Made by a program: the position numbers and the translations under genes
Origin: Gryganskiella cystojenkinii
Taxonomy: Eukaryota; Mortierellomycota; Mortierellomycetes; Mortierellales; Mortierellaceae
DNA: 44,406 nucleotides
Assembly: GCA_015852425.1 (NCBI GenBank)
Contig: JAAAIG010000251.1
Coordinates: 1 to 44,406 of the forward strand
Direction: 5' to 3'
In this document: in pieces, positions 24,203 to 35,300 of the stretch
Position numbering within the stretch: the first letter of the stretch is position 1
Layout of the letters: each line of letters opens with the position of its first letter
The notes under the pieces: generated by a model
Database searches by the model: none
What the model saw: only the letters and a program-made list of their open reading frames with translations
Told to the model about the DNA's origin: nothing

Positions 24203-25804
24203 TCAAGATGAGGGAGAATTCTTCCATATCTCACCCATACGACTCTTGAGCCATTCGACAGCTTCCTTCAATCCCTCGCCCTCACCATCGGATCGGGTAC
24301 TCTTGACGCACCAGGGTCTTGCCACAGGTGTACTCAATGCCTCTTCGACGCTACTCCTCCGCGCAGCACTGAAAGAACTTCTTGGTGGTTGCTCTTGTTG
24401 TTGCTGCATCAGCACGACCCTGCCTTGTTCCTCCCATTCCTCACACCCAAGGATTTCTGCGATCTCATCCACTCTAAAACAAGTCTCGTCATCCATCCCA
24501 GCCTTGTTCGCAAACACGACCACAGGGATATCTTGACGTTTGAAATGAGGGTCCGTCATCAAACTGGAAAGAAACTGTCTTGCGCCAAACAGGTGATCCA
24601 TGCCACGGGGGTCATTCTTGCGGGTTGCGTCCACGATATAGATGATTCCATGCGCATACGGGAACCAAAAGTTTTGGGCCAACATTCTAGGGACAGGCCA
24701 GGTCGTGTCCAATGAAAATGCATGGATCGAGAGACTGGCGTATGCAGAAGAAGACTTAGCAAGATCCTCTTCACCGGCGGTGTTCGCGGTAGGAGAACAC
24801 AAGGTTGCCTGATCGGCAGTTTCGTCATCGGTTGAGGAATCAGATCCCTCCTTGGAATGTCGGGTCGTCAACGTAATATCGCTCTCTTGACTACCTCGGC
24901 GGGCCGTACCGGTCGTCTTGGATGTGGAGGAAGAGGAAGGGGATCGTGTATTGATTGGGGGCAGGACGGGCCTCTTATTGTTACCTCCTCCAGGGTTCGT
25001 CTCCATCACCTCCTGATCAATCTCCTCCAATCCGCGTCGACGACTCTTGACTTCATCTGAACTTCTGAGGCGTCTCTCTGTCCTCTCCTTTTCTGAAGAG
25101 GACTTGGGTGTGAGTCCCAGGTTTGCGGCCGAGGGACCGTTCGAACGAAAATACGCGACAAAGAAGCCCGAGATCTCTTGATAATGATTGATCTTGCTCG
25201 TGTTTGGCAACAGACCCGACATCTTGTAAAGCGTACTCGCTAACGGCGCTGAATCAGATCCCAGGACTAGGATGTTGTAATGGGGGGGACCTTTCGTCAA
25301 AGACGATGAACCCTTGCCGGAGCTATGGCTAGTGGAAGTCGAGAGCAATTGCGAGAGACTGTAGATACTGCTTCGGAACGATTGAGCAAACGACCGACGT
25401 TTCTGAATTCGGGGTGTTACCGTGGGCATCACCATTGGAGGCTCTGTCGAGGTCGGGGACGAAACTGGACTGCCAAAGAACATGCTCTGACGCTTATTGG
25501 CGGTAGGCTGGCCCGGTGATGTAGGGGAGAGAGGTCCAGTAGCAAAAGCAGCAGACTCGGGTCCCTTGGAATCCAGGGGAGAGCGAGGGGTTGTGGACGT
25601 GACAGAAGAGGAGGTTGTTGCAGTGGAAGGGGGTGGTGGTGGTGAAAAATAACTCCAAACGTTCTCGCCAGGGCCGAGACGGTTTTTGATGATGTCCTGG
25701 AACGAGAGGACGTCGCTCGTGGACTGTCGAGGCATCATGGGTGGCTTCTGGTCCAAGAACGTGTGAGTGTGCAGATGGGTCTGGCCTTGTACTACGGCAG
25801 CCAT
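24203..25804 (-). CDS. Divergent Arf-family pseudo-GTPase with disordered N-terminus
   Basis: Single exon, 533 residues. About 170 residues of Ser/Pro/Thr-rich sequence precede a domain that follows the Arf small-GTPase order: YNILVLGSDSAPLASTLYKM (about 176-195) at the P-loop, GIIYIVDATRKND (about 386-398), IPVVVFANKAGMDD (about 426-439) at G4, and a final GEGLKEAVEWLKSRMGEI like the Arf C-terminal helix. Nucleotide-binding residues are missing: the P-loop lacks the GK-S/T ending, G3 (WDxGGQ) is replaced by SLDTTWPVPRM, and G4 is NKAG rather than NKxD. A charged low-complexity insert (about 225-355) splits the domain. It probably does not bind or hydrolyse GTP normally and may serve as a scaffold on membranes. 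There is no N-terminal Gly2 for myristoylation. Confidence 0.75.
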   Translation of the reverse strand: MAAVVQGQTHLHTHTFLDQKPPMMPRQSTSDVLSFQDIIKNRLGPGENVWSYFSPPPPPSTATTSSSVTSTTPRSPLDSKGPESAAFATGPLSPTSPGQPTANKRQSMFFGSPVSSPTSTEPPMVMPTVTPRIQKRRSFAQSFRSSIYSLSQLLSTSTSHSSGKGSSSLTKGPPHYNILVLGSDSAPLASTLYKMSGLLPNTSKINHYQEISGFFVAYFRSNGPSAANLGLTPKSSSEKERTERRLRSSDEVKSRRRGLEEIDQEVMETNPGGGNNKRPVLPPINTRSPSSSSTSKTTGTARRGSQESDITLTTRHSKEGSDSSTDDETADQATLCSPTANTAGEEDLAKSSSAYASLSIHAFSLDTTWPVPRMLAQNFWFPYAHGIIYIVDATRKNDPRGMDHLFGARQFLSSLMTDPHFKRQDIPVVVFANKAGMDDETCFRVDEIAEILGCEEWEEQGRVVLMQQQQEQPPRSSFSAARRSSVEEALSTPVARPWCVKSTRSDGEGEGLKEAVEWLKSRMGEIWKNSPSS

Positions 25805-27568
25805 GTTTGTGTCTGTGTTATTTTGAGTGGCAAAAAAAGGTCGAGTTTTCGGGAAGTTGGAGATTCGGTCTTTGCGGTCAACTTGTTGGGATGAAGCGGG
25901 TAAAAAAAAATGTGCGCAAAAAAGAAGGGTCTTGAGCGAAGCGTGAGAGTGAAGGTTTGCTGTGGATGATGGTTCGGTTGGTCAGGATAGAAGAAGAAAA
26001 AAGCAAAAGGCGTGAAAAACAAGAAAATTGAGGAATGGGGAAACAAAAGAAAAAAAAAAGGGAAAAAACATAGCATGTTTTTGCTTTTTATTGCTGTCCA
26101 TTGCAATTTCAAGGGTCATCGATCAACCACATCCACTGGGTTAATTTTGTTGGTTTCTTTTTTGCCCTTGAGTACTTCTGGTCGTTGACTCAGAAGCGCC
26201 CTCTCGTGGACGTGGCCCATGGTCTGATGGGTCCCCTGTTCTGTAATGCCCTGCTTTTTGCCTTGCTCTCACTGGAGGGGGGTTTTTTTTTTATCCTAAC
26301 GTCCGAAAGGTATCATCATGATGGAAATAGATCTCGAGAGCTTGTTTCTTGCGAAACCTCAAAAAAAAACCTTGCCCGAGATAGGATGGGCTTGGTTGGT
26401 CAATGCTCACAAATGAAAAAACCCCTCCAAACTCGAACCATGGCTCTCTTCATTTCCCTTCAAGTTCGTAAACTATCAACTTTCATCTAAGACGATCGTT
26501 CATTTCTCGACTTCTTCTCGCCGTCGAATTGCTCACTCCTCTTTCATTTTTCTCCTGTTCGTCTTTTTCTGCTCAACGATGAATGCAGCCCTCGCTTCTC
26601 GAGATGCTCAATAACATGAGATGGTTCTAATATTAAAACCATTCGCCTTCGCGCTATTTCTTGTTTACGGCGCGACTCTGGGGCATATGGGGGAAGGACA
26701 AGAGTACCACTGGTGTTCCACGTAATACTTCATCTCATCCTCGTTTCTGCTTGTGTCTCATCCTCCCATGCTCCCAAGAGGGAGAGCTCAAGTAGGGAGG
26801 GAGGGAGAACCTAAGATATCCATCCTCAGACCAGAACCACAATTGTCCCTTTGTATTAGATGGTGTTGTGGACCCTATTTTTTTCCAGAGACCTCGCTTC
26901 GTAATCAGAGAAGTGAAAATATCGGAGAAAGAGACACTCAAAAAAAGGGTGCTACCCCGAGTTACGAATATGACGCGTGCAGACGTCTTTCGAATTTTTT
27001 TTAAAAGGTGTTTCAAGGACCAACGACTCTGTTTTTTTTCACTGTCAAGTTGCTTTACTGTCCTGCCTCCTTGCGGTTCTTGAGGCTCCTCCTTCTTAAC
27101 CCAGGGGTAATGCATGAGGATACAACTCGTGCAATTTTTCCTTGATGCATTCCCGACCACAGAAAAAAACAGTTGATGTCCATGTTCGTTTCACAATTAT
27201 CAAAACAATGATGGCAGACAGAGACACGGCACGCACTCACAGAACAGGATAGACATTGGTTTATCAAAGTGGTAAGGCCACGGGTCTTTTCAAATTATTT
27301 GTTGCTTCTCGTTTTTTTATGTTTTTTTGGAGGATATTGGGATGTCAGAGGGGGTAGGGGGAAGACAGAGAGAGTGAAAGGGGGGGGGCTAGAAGTACAA
27401 GAGTGTGGAAAAAAGCAAAAGAGAGATATGACGAAAAAGAGACACAAATGGCATGGGGCGAAGAAACACACTGTGTAAACATGGGGAGAGAAGAAAGGAC
27501 AATAAATGGTATGAAAGATGAAAATGAACGAAAGAACAACAACAAGTACGAAGGAAACAAAGTTGCTA
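25805..27568. other. Upstream region of the Arf-like gene and 3' flank of the RSC7 gene
   Basis: 1.76 kb with no recognisable gene. Poly-A/T runs are frequent, and a purine-rich segment at 27330-27440 (GGGGTAGGGGG, GAGAGAG) stands out. Open frames of 60-140 codons here have no recognisable motifs and lack splice partners, so they were not called. Confidence 0.5.
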
Positions 27569-29497
27569 TCAACGCCTACTATTACTGCTACTACTTGACA
27601 TATTCTGTTGGACTGGCTGGAATGCAGGGGTAGAGGTTACGGGTCCCTGTCGGATTAAGGGTGGCGCAGAGTGTTGTGGGTTGTTGATATTGTTGCTGTG
27701 GCCTGTTAACTGATGCTGGAGTGGCGGGTTTCCTTGAAAAGGGGTCATATTTGATGTCAGGGCTAGTGTTGATACTGATGAGTCAGAAGCTCCTGGGAAC
27801 GAGACCTTTTCAAACAATGGGACATCCTGTCTCGGTTGCTGTGACCAAAGATGATGAATGTATTGAGCATGCTGGCTCATGTTCTTAGGCAATACAGCTC
27901 TATAGGGTTGTTTGAATCGCGCTTGGTGGCTGTCAAAAGAAGAAAGGCAGAGAATAGGGATTAGTACATGAACATACCAACGGACACATTAAAGCGATTT
28001 GAAAAGAGCTCCTACATCGGATAGGCAGCTTGGTATTGGCCACTTAATATCGAGATCGGGTATCTTGTGAGGTCCTCATCATCCTCGGGTGCCTGTTCGT
28101 TCCTCATTTGTTCAGCCGCCTGCAACGATTTCTGGATCTCCTGCGGAATCACAGCCCAAATACTCGGATCGTTGATATAGGGCGGAGTTGGAGCCGCGGC
28201 CCTAACCTCGACTCGAACGGTCTCATCCGTCTTGGGACCAATCGAACTTGGGATTGACACAAACCCTTTAGAAGAGCCAAGTAGCTTGGCGCGCTTGGAC
28301 ACTTCCCGAACCTCACAGCGACTGGGTTGCAGAAACGAAGGCCCATGCTCAGTGTTGGTATGCGGGTCCAGAAATTTGGAGTTCTCTTTCCGAAGATCTC
28401 TCAACTGAGAATTCAACGTCCGGACAGCCATAGCACTCTCGTATTGCCAGTTCAAGTCCGTGACATGTGTCGTTCGTTCCTCCTGCGCTGTGGCCCTGTA
28501 CTTCCGTTTCATTGATGTTGCGACGGGTGTTCCCTCTTCGGTATGACCGCCTGTCGTACTTCCGGGAGCAGTATTCCCACTGCCCGTCAGCGAGGAAGCG
28601 TCCGAATCCTCACCGTCCTCGACAGAGTTTTCGAAATAGTCGTCTACACGTGCTCTCCCGCCTTTGATGATTTTCGAACCGAAAAGTTTGAAGATTGATC
28701 GAGCTGTGACAACCGCAATGGCCTTGGACTTGAAATTAGCCATCAGTATCCCGTTTTCGATCATCCACTGGCGCTCATCTACGGTGGTAATGACTCGGAC
28801 CAATTGTGGGTTTTTGAGAAAGAAGAGATAACTGTCCCTGAATCCGAGCACACGTGCGGGATCCATGGACAGCATGTAGACTCTATTGCCTCTATCCGGC
28901 AATTTGAAACTCCTGCACTTGAATTCTCGACCTAGTATCAACGCACATGCAAAAGGAGGGTATTAATATTATTAGCAGTCTAGTAACCGATGGTTTTCTA
29001 GAACAAGAGCATAAGAACAGAAGTTTGAGAACGTAACAAAGGACAAGGCCGTTACCTCCTAAGAGTTCACCATCCTTTGTGATCTTAGCCTCGCCCGATT
29101 CCTCGAGTGTTCCTTCATTGTCCTCCTCGCCGCCTTTTCCCTTCTGAGATGCGGAATCCTCGCCTTGATCTTCCTCGGCTTCATCATCATTGCTTTCCTG
29201 GTCTGATTCGAGTTCACTCTCGATAACGGGCTGTGCAAGTTTTGATGATCGGGATGATGCTACAAGAGCAGCTCTCCGTGGAGGACGGCCTCGACCTCTG
29301 CCCCTGCCCCTGGTTCTGACCGGCAGTAGACTCTCGCTCCGCCGATCATCCGAGTCTGAAGTTTCAGGGTTGGAGTGTAAATCCAATTTCAAGGACGACG
29401 TGCTGTTGTTGATTTCCTTTTTGACAGTGGTAGTGTTTCTTGTCGATCCTCTCGTGGAGTTTCGGCGGCCGTTGCTGCCAGGTGCTGAAGGCGCCAT
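27569..29497 (-). CDS. RSC7: RSC/SWI-SNF chromatin-remodelling subunit Rsc7/Swp82 family
   Basis: Nuclear accessory subunit of an ATP-dependent chromatin remodeller. Three exons, 29497-29056, 28931-28016 and 27929-27569, give 572 residues, with introns 29055-28932 and 28015-27930 in phase. Residues 1 to about 147 are charged and disordered with an AT-hook-like RGRGRGRGRPPRR and a Glu/Asp-rich run. The family domain starts at the second exon: CRSFKLPDRGNRVYMLSMDP, ARVLGFRDSYLFFLKNP, AIAVVTARSIFKLFGSKII and GGRARVDDYFE. The conserved later block continues over the second junction, QYQAAYPIHQARFKQPYRA. The tail is Gln/Ser-rich. An in-frame upstream ATG at 29596 would add 33 residues. I prefer 29497 because the Rsc7-like composition begins there. 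The symbol follows yeast RSC7/NPL6. Swp82 is the alternative paralogue. Confidence 0.88.
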
Positions 29498-30530
29498 CGT
29501 TGCTGCTTCCCTTTCTTTTAGTTTCGGTGTCCTCGTATGTGCTAATGGTTCGAAGGTAGTTGGTGTCCTGATGTTTGATGCGATTAAAAAAGGCAAAGTG
29601 ACCTAAAACAATAAGAAAAAATCGGAGATTAGCGACATTTGTCCCCTTTCGTGAGTCCGAGTTTTGAGTTTTTTTTGGAGAATGTCTCTGGCACGGTTTC
29701 TTTTTGTTTGAGGTCAATTTGCTTGAAGCTAATGGTCCCTGAGTTCGAAAAAAAGAAATCGTGTTTTTCGTTCCCCTTATCATTTCAAGTGCTAAATCGA
29801 CACATTTCTTTGGTGGTGTAGGTGATCCAGGTTGTGATGTGATCCATGCAGACGTGTGTTACCTGACTTGAAATGGCCGTTAAGGATGTGTCTGTCCTCT
29901 TGTCTTTGAAATATATTTTTTATATGTCATATGTTTTTGGTCTGCCTTATGGAGAGAAAGTAAAAAGAGGGTGCGGACAAAGCGTGTTCTCTACTTCTTT
30001 CAAATACGTAGCATTTGCTCCTCAGTTAATTCTGTGACGTTAGCCGTTCCCAAAACTCGGTTCTTCATTCGAAATGAAGGTCTTTTATGGGTTGTAATTC
30101 AGATTGTCGGAGTCATTCCGTCTTCTCTTTCCTTCAATCGTGTGGCACTCTTCCACCAAAGTGGACTGCTGGGGTCGGAGATTCAGTCACGGGACTATAA
30201 AATAACTCTAGCCCCAGGACCCTGGTTTGATTCCTTAGTCTTAGTATTTAACCTAAGACTGTAATGATAATAATCATACATATCAATGGTTGATGATCTT
30301 CAGGCAAATTTGTCGGGAGAGATTTCATTACAGTCTCCTGGTTCCTCTCGGGGGATCGGGGTTCTGTCGTGGGATCTCGCCGCATGGCAGTATGTCCCAG
30401 ATAACTGACATTGCATCTTGTACTTCTCTTACTCAAAAAAAAAGAAAAAAATCGTCTGCGCACTCAGTCTGGAAAGATGTTCCATCTTTGTGTTCTTGAC
30501 TGCGATTTGTGAAAAAAAAGAATTTATTGT
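29498..30530. other. RSC7 upstream region and HTD2 3' flank
   Basis: About 1.0 kb without a supported gene. The part next to 29498 is the RSC7 leader and promoter. A GGTTTGATTCC word at about 30230 resembles a tRNA B box, but no cloverleaf could be formed around it. Confidence 0.5.
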
Positions 30531-31810
30531 TCATGGATCAACTGCCTTGACTATCTCGACAGTACCGGACATGGACAGACCTCCCTCAGAGTTCTCGATC
30601 CAAACCTCGTAACTCTCGACCACATCGGCCTCCATCGTCGGGACCACGGGCATCTTCTTGGCGCAGATCTTGATCGGGTGATCGACATACAGGGGACTCA
30701 GTGCACGATAATGAAAGTTCTTCATTATCAGACCATCTCCTAATTTCTTGCGCAGGTTTTCAAGCATGTAGGTCGCAGAGAGCGGTCCATGGACAAGACA
30801 ACCTTCAGCAGGAACAATAACAAAGGCGATCATTTGGTTATTTGAGAAAACCGGAAAGGGACTCTTGGCTATCGTGTAAAGTGATCAAGTCTTGTGTCTG
30901 TTTAGAAAAAGAGAGGGCGATTACCTGGATGAAGCTCAACCTTGTTGGCGTATTCATGATCGAAATGGATTCGATGACTGTTGAAGGTCAAGGCCGAATA
31001 CCGAAACAAGAGGATCGCACTGGGAAGAACAGTCGTCGAGAAGTCGGCTTGTCTCCTAGCTGTGAAGTTCATAGCGTCATCGTAGAATGTCAGTCCCTTT
31101 TTCTCCATTTTTTTTCGAAAATTGATCGCAGAGCAGGCTGCTTTTTTTTTCAAATTACGTTTGACAAGCTTGGGTTTGACAGGGGTGGTCTTGGTCTCAT
31201 CCTTCTGCATGTAGACCAGAGTCCTGGTGTCAGCCAATGCCCAACCATGCTCGTTCTCAATCAACTTTTCAAGACTGACAAAGACCATGACCTCCCCGGA
31301 TCGACTTTGCTTGATATCGACACCGGTACACTTGGACGTCATCTTCATCTCCTGTCCGACTCTTAAAAGGTTGGCAGGGTTTTGTTCAACCCCACCACCG
31401 GCCCACATCCTGGCCAGGTAAGGTGCAGGAGGCGCATGCGTCATCTCGTATCCGTCCCCGCCGAGATCCTGTTCCCCGATCATAGGCGGGAAGAAAACGT
31501 GATGCCAATTGACGGGTAAAGGTGAGCCGTTCTTGAATTCCGCGACAGTTTTAACAGAGGGAGTGGTCTTGTCCAAGGTCATGGCGAGTTGTTGAAGTGT
31601 CTGGGGACGGATTGTGTCCAGTTCGACCGAGGCGGGTTTTTTGAGGACGGCGTTCTTCCAGTTTGTGATAATTTCCTGGGGTGTGGAGGACAAAGACGCG
31701 ACCGAGGTTAGAGGCCGGAGAGCACAAGGTCTAAACAATGAGGGCGTGGAGAGAGTGGAAGCCCTGAGGACCGCCCTCGAACTGGAGAGTAAGAGGGATG
31801 GTAATGACAT
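30531..31810 (-). CDS. HTD2: 3-hydroxyacyl-thioester dehydratase (HTD2/MaoC-type, mitochondrial)
   Basis: Dehydrates 3-hydroxyacyl thioesters, in mitochondria the dehydratase step of type II fatty-acid synthesis that feeds lipoate production. Exons 31810-31159, 31059-30925 and 30802-30531 give 352 residues. The N-terminus (MSLPSLLLSSSRAVLRAS) is basic, hydroxylated and acid-free, as in a mitochondrial presequence. Conserved parts are LPVNWHHVFFPP, MWAGGGVEQN, the hotdog segment LLFRYSALTFNSHRIHFDHEYA, and CLVHGPLSATYML across the last junction. The first intron, 31158-31060, is 99 nt and frame-neutral. Reading through it gives a 385-residue version with a Lys-rich insert not expected in the family, and the splice (GTAATT, CTGAC branch-like word, CACAG) restores KLVKPRRQADFSTTV. 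The family also includes bacterial mesaconyl-C4-CoA hydratases, so the substrate is an inference. Confidence 0.85.
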
Positions 31811-32343
31811 TGAGCGAGGATGGATGTGAATGAGGATCGCGATTCAAAAGGAAAAAAAGAAATAAAGAATGAAGCGACAACAAAAGAGAGAATCGATTTC
31901 GGACGAATCAAAGAAATGAGCGTGATCGTGTGAAGCGAATGAGAAAAAGGGCCGACGGTTTGGGTTGAGGTTTTGGGCCGTGGGGAAGCTGAAGCCAACA
32001 ACCCGACCTTTCATGTGAGAGCCGTGGAGTGGGACACAAAGAGTGCCCTTTCTATTCTTTGACTTTTCCAATTCATCTCTTTGTCACTTTTATTCATTTT
32101 CCTCTTCTTTCTCCATTCCATTCTTTACTACCCTCTCTACTTCATTCTTTTATTGTCCTCTCCCCTCTCTCTCTCTCTCTCTCTCTCTCTTTTGTTGTTG
32201 TTTGCCTTTTTTTTGCCGCCATTGTTGAACAGCTCCTCGCGCAAACGTAGACTCATCTCTCTTTTTGTTCATTTGTCCCTGGCCGAGTTCTATTGTACAT
32301 CTTTCTTTTCTACTCTCTTTAATCCCCTAATCACCTCTTGGTC
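31811..32343. promoter_or_regulatory. Divergent promoter region between HTD2 and PEX6
   Basis: 533 bp separate the two start codons, so both promoters must lie here. The right half is almost pure pyrimidine on the plus strand and includes a (CT)13 microsatellite at 32165-32190. I did not recognise an oleate-response element (CGG-N15-18-CCG) with confidence. Confidence 0.55.
32165..32190. repeat. (CT)13 microsatellite
   Basis: Thirteen perfect CT dinucleotides lie in the PEX6 leader, within a longer pyrimidine tract. It is probably length-polymorphic. Confidence 0.85.
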
Positions 32344-35300
32344 ATGTCCGCTGCCGCCACTACCTCGGAGGGTTACAAGTCCCAGCTCAACAACGCCCGT
32401 ATCCAAGCCAAGCTCGCGATCCGTCCTGAAGAGTCTGTCCACGGAGATTCTCTTTCCCGACTCCACAACACCATTCAAGTAACGCAACCTGTCTGGAATA
32501 AGCTTGGTGGTAACTCTCTGATCGGGAGTCAAGGTACATGAACAAGAGTCGATCTCGGAAGCAAAAAATAGAGGGAACCAGGCACAACACTCTGGATCGG
32601 CATTGGACAAGGAGCTACAAAGTGACAGACAACAAGTAGATCCACCCTGGGAAGACAAAAAATATTCTGAACCTTGATCGCTAATTTGTTCGTTCACCCG
32701 CTCTCTCCCCGTTTTACTTTATTTCGTTTTTCTTTTTCGGATCAAATCAGGCTCGGTTCCGGTCGCGATCGTCCTCTCCAGCGATAGCTTTCAGATGCAC
32801 ACAACCCTTGACCATGCTCCCCGCTCTCTTCTCAACGCTGTCGTTACCAGAGCCGTCCTTTTGACTTCTTCGATCGACGGATATATCGCAGAGGTAGAGT
32901 CAAGTCTGGCTATATCATGGTTTATTTTGACTCTTGGACACCCCAATAGCTTTTATTCCGAGGAATGCTAACCCATTCATTCAATGGGATCGATTGGCTT
33001 TTTTAGACCTCAGAAAACGAGTGCTTCATCACCGCAGAATTTGCCAGGACCCACTTGTCATCTTTGACCATCGAGAACCAGGTCCCGATCACGATCCAAC
33101 GGACAGATCTGGTTGTTTTGGACGAAGTTATCCTCGCTGCTACCACCACCAGGGCATACGACGTTATCTCTTCTGGTAAAACCACTTTTACAACAGTGCG
33201 AGGACAAAATCGTTTTTATGCGCAGGAAATTAGGAAGCGAGCAGGACTTACCAACCCCTCCCAAACCTTTACTTTTGACTTTACAGATCCAAGCCTTATC
33301 ACGAGCCACTTTTTGCCTGAGAACGAGGAACCAGTGATCATTCGTTATGACCAGCTCTACCATATCCAGGGTCCCACAGGAGAACAATTACCCGTCAAAG
33401 TCCTCATGTGCAACTCTGTCCTTCAGGGTGTCATGGAAGAAGAAACCAGCATTATCTTTACAGACATGGCAGGACAGTCGCTCGAAACCACCCAGGGACT
33501 GGATTTCTTCGAATCAGCGATCCAATACAGCAACCTCAACATCTTTGATGACTCGACAGACCCATTCGAGTTTGATGGAGACTTTATCGCTTCTCGTTTC
33601 TTGAGCAAGGATCATCACAACGGCAACACTAAGAGTGCGTTCAAAGACTTGCACTTTTCGGTAGCAGAGCTCGAGGACGATGACGACGAGGAAGAGGAAG
33701 AAGACAACAACAACTTTTCGGATGTCATGGAAGACTCTGGGGACGAGATCGATGGTCGCAAGATTCACAAAGAGATTGGTGGGCAAGGTCGACTCAGACG
33801 TACTTTCTCGAGCCAACCAGAGCCAACCCATCAAGAGGAACAGCATTTCAAGAAGACTGCGGTCGAATTCTCACCTTGGGTTCAAAAGAGCCATTACCCA
33901 TCGCATAAACTCTCGCCCCAGCCAGCACCTGAGGATGATCCCGAGGCTCGGATTCTTGTCGATGTATCACAGTTGGGCAAGTTGCGTGTCTTCAGTGGAG
34001 ACTGGGTAAGGATATGCTTTTTTTAAGACCCCCGTAGGAAGGTTAGTGGACCATGAAACTGACGATCTCCTCTTTTCGAACTAGGTGCTTGTTTCGACCT
34101 CAGAATCCAAGGCAAAGTCTCGCTTCTGCAGGATCTTTGGATTGACTTTCCCAATCACGGATAAGAGCAAGGACCGTCCTCGAGCCTACATTTCTGCAGG
34201 ACTTCACTTCAACCTCGGATCGCCATCCAGCATCACCATCGATACCGCCCATCTGAAAGGTGAAGAACCAGCTGTTGCAAAGGCTGTCACCGTGGCTAGA
34301 GTCGCATCACCTTCTACAGTCGACAAAGCCCTACAGGCCGCATGCTTGGAGGCTCTCAAGGAATGGTTCGAGGAATACGAACGTGTTGTCTGTGAAGGCG
34401 ACGTGATCGGAGTCGAGATCGACGAGGAGGCTGCCAAGTTGGTGCCCAAGCAGACCGGACCCGCGGATCCATCGGAGTCCGAGATTCGACTTCCATTATC
34501 ACCCTCAGACCAAAAGACGACCATCTACTTCAAGTTGACCCATCTCGAGGACTCTGTAAGCTCCAACAAGCATACTCAGCTCGTCGACCCAACCGTAACC
34601 AAGATGATCCAGTCTGGTCTCGAGCACTCACGAGTTCCTCCTAGACTGAGACGCGATGGTAAGAAAAACAACAGGTCCAAATCGCTGCAAAATTATATTT
34701 ACCATACCCTCTTTTCTTCTAACGCTACGACTGTTTCCAATTTTTAGGTCATCATATGGCTATCCCTGCTCTAGACGATCCTTCTGCCCCACAGGCATTC
34801 CCACAGTTGCATCAGTTAGTGTCCTCAGGACTTCACCCCTTCTCCTCGAAGCTCGGGCTGAACTGCACAGTGTTACTTCACGGAGCTCGGGGTATCGGAA
34901 AGAAAACAGTCATAGACTGGGTCGCAGATTTGGCAGGAATCCATATTATGGAGGTCAACTGCTTCGATATCGCCAGTGACACGGATGCCAAGACCGAGGT
35001 TGCAGTTCGTGCGAAATTCGACAAGGCAGTTGCTTGTGGTCCTTGCGTCTTATTGTTGAGACATATTGATGCGCTGGCGAGAAAGAGTGTCGCCCTCGAG
35101 ACCGGTCAGGAACCCATTCTCTCAACTGTGCTCAAAGATTGCTTCACGCAACTCGGAGAAGCCTTCAAGACGATGGGCCACCCTGTCACTGTGATTGCGA
35201 CCACGGGCGATATTGACAAAGTCCCGACGTCGGTTCTCGGGTGCTTCTTGCATGAGATTGGATTTGATGCACCCAACGAGGCTCAGCGTTTGGCTATCTT

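Noticed and set aside
29497..29596. Upstream in-frame ATG for RSC7
   Set aside because: It would add 33 residues without family-like content. It cannot be excluded, but the later ATG was preferred.
30225..30245. B-box-like GGTTTGATTCC
   Set aside because: The T-stem would mismatch and no A box or acceptor stem is found upstream.
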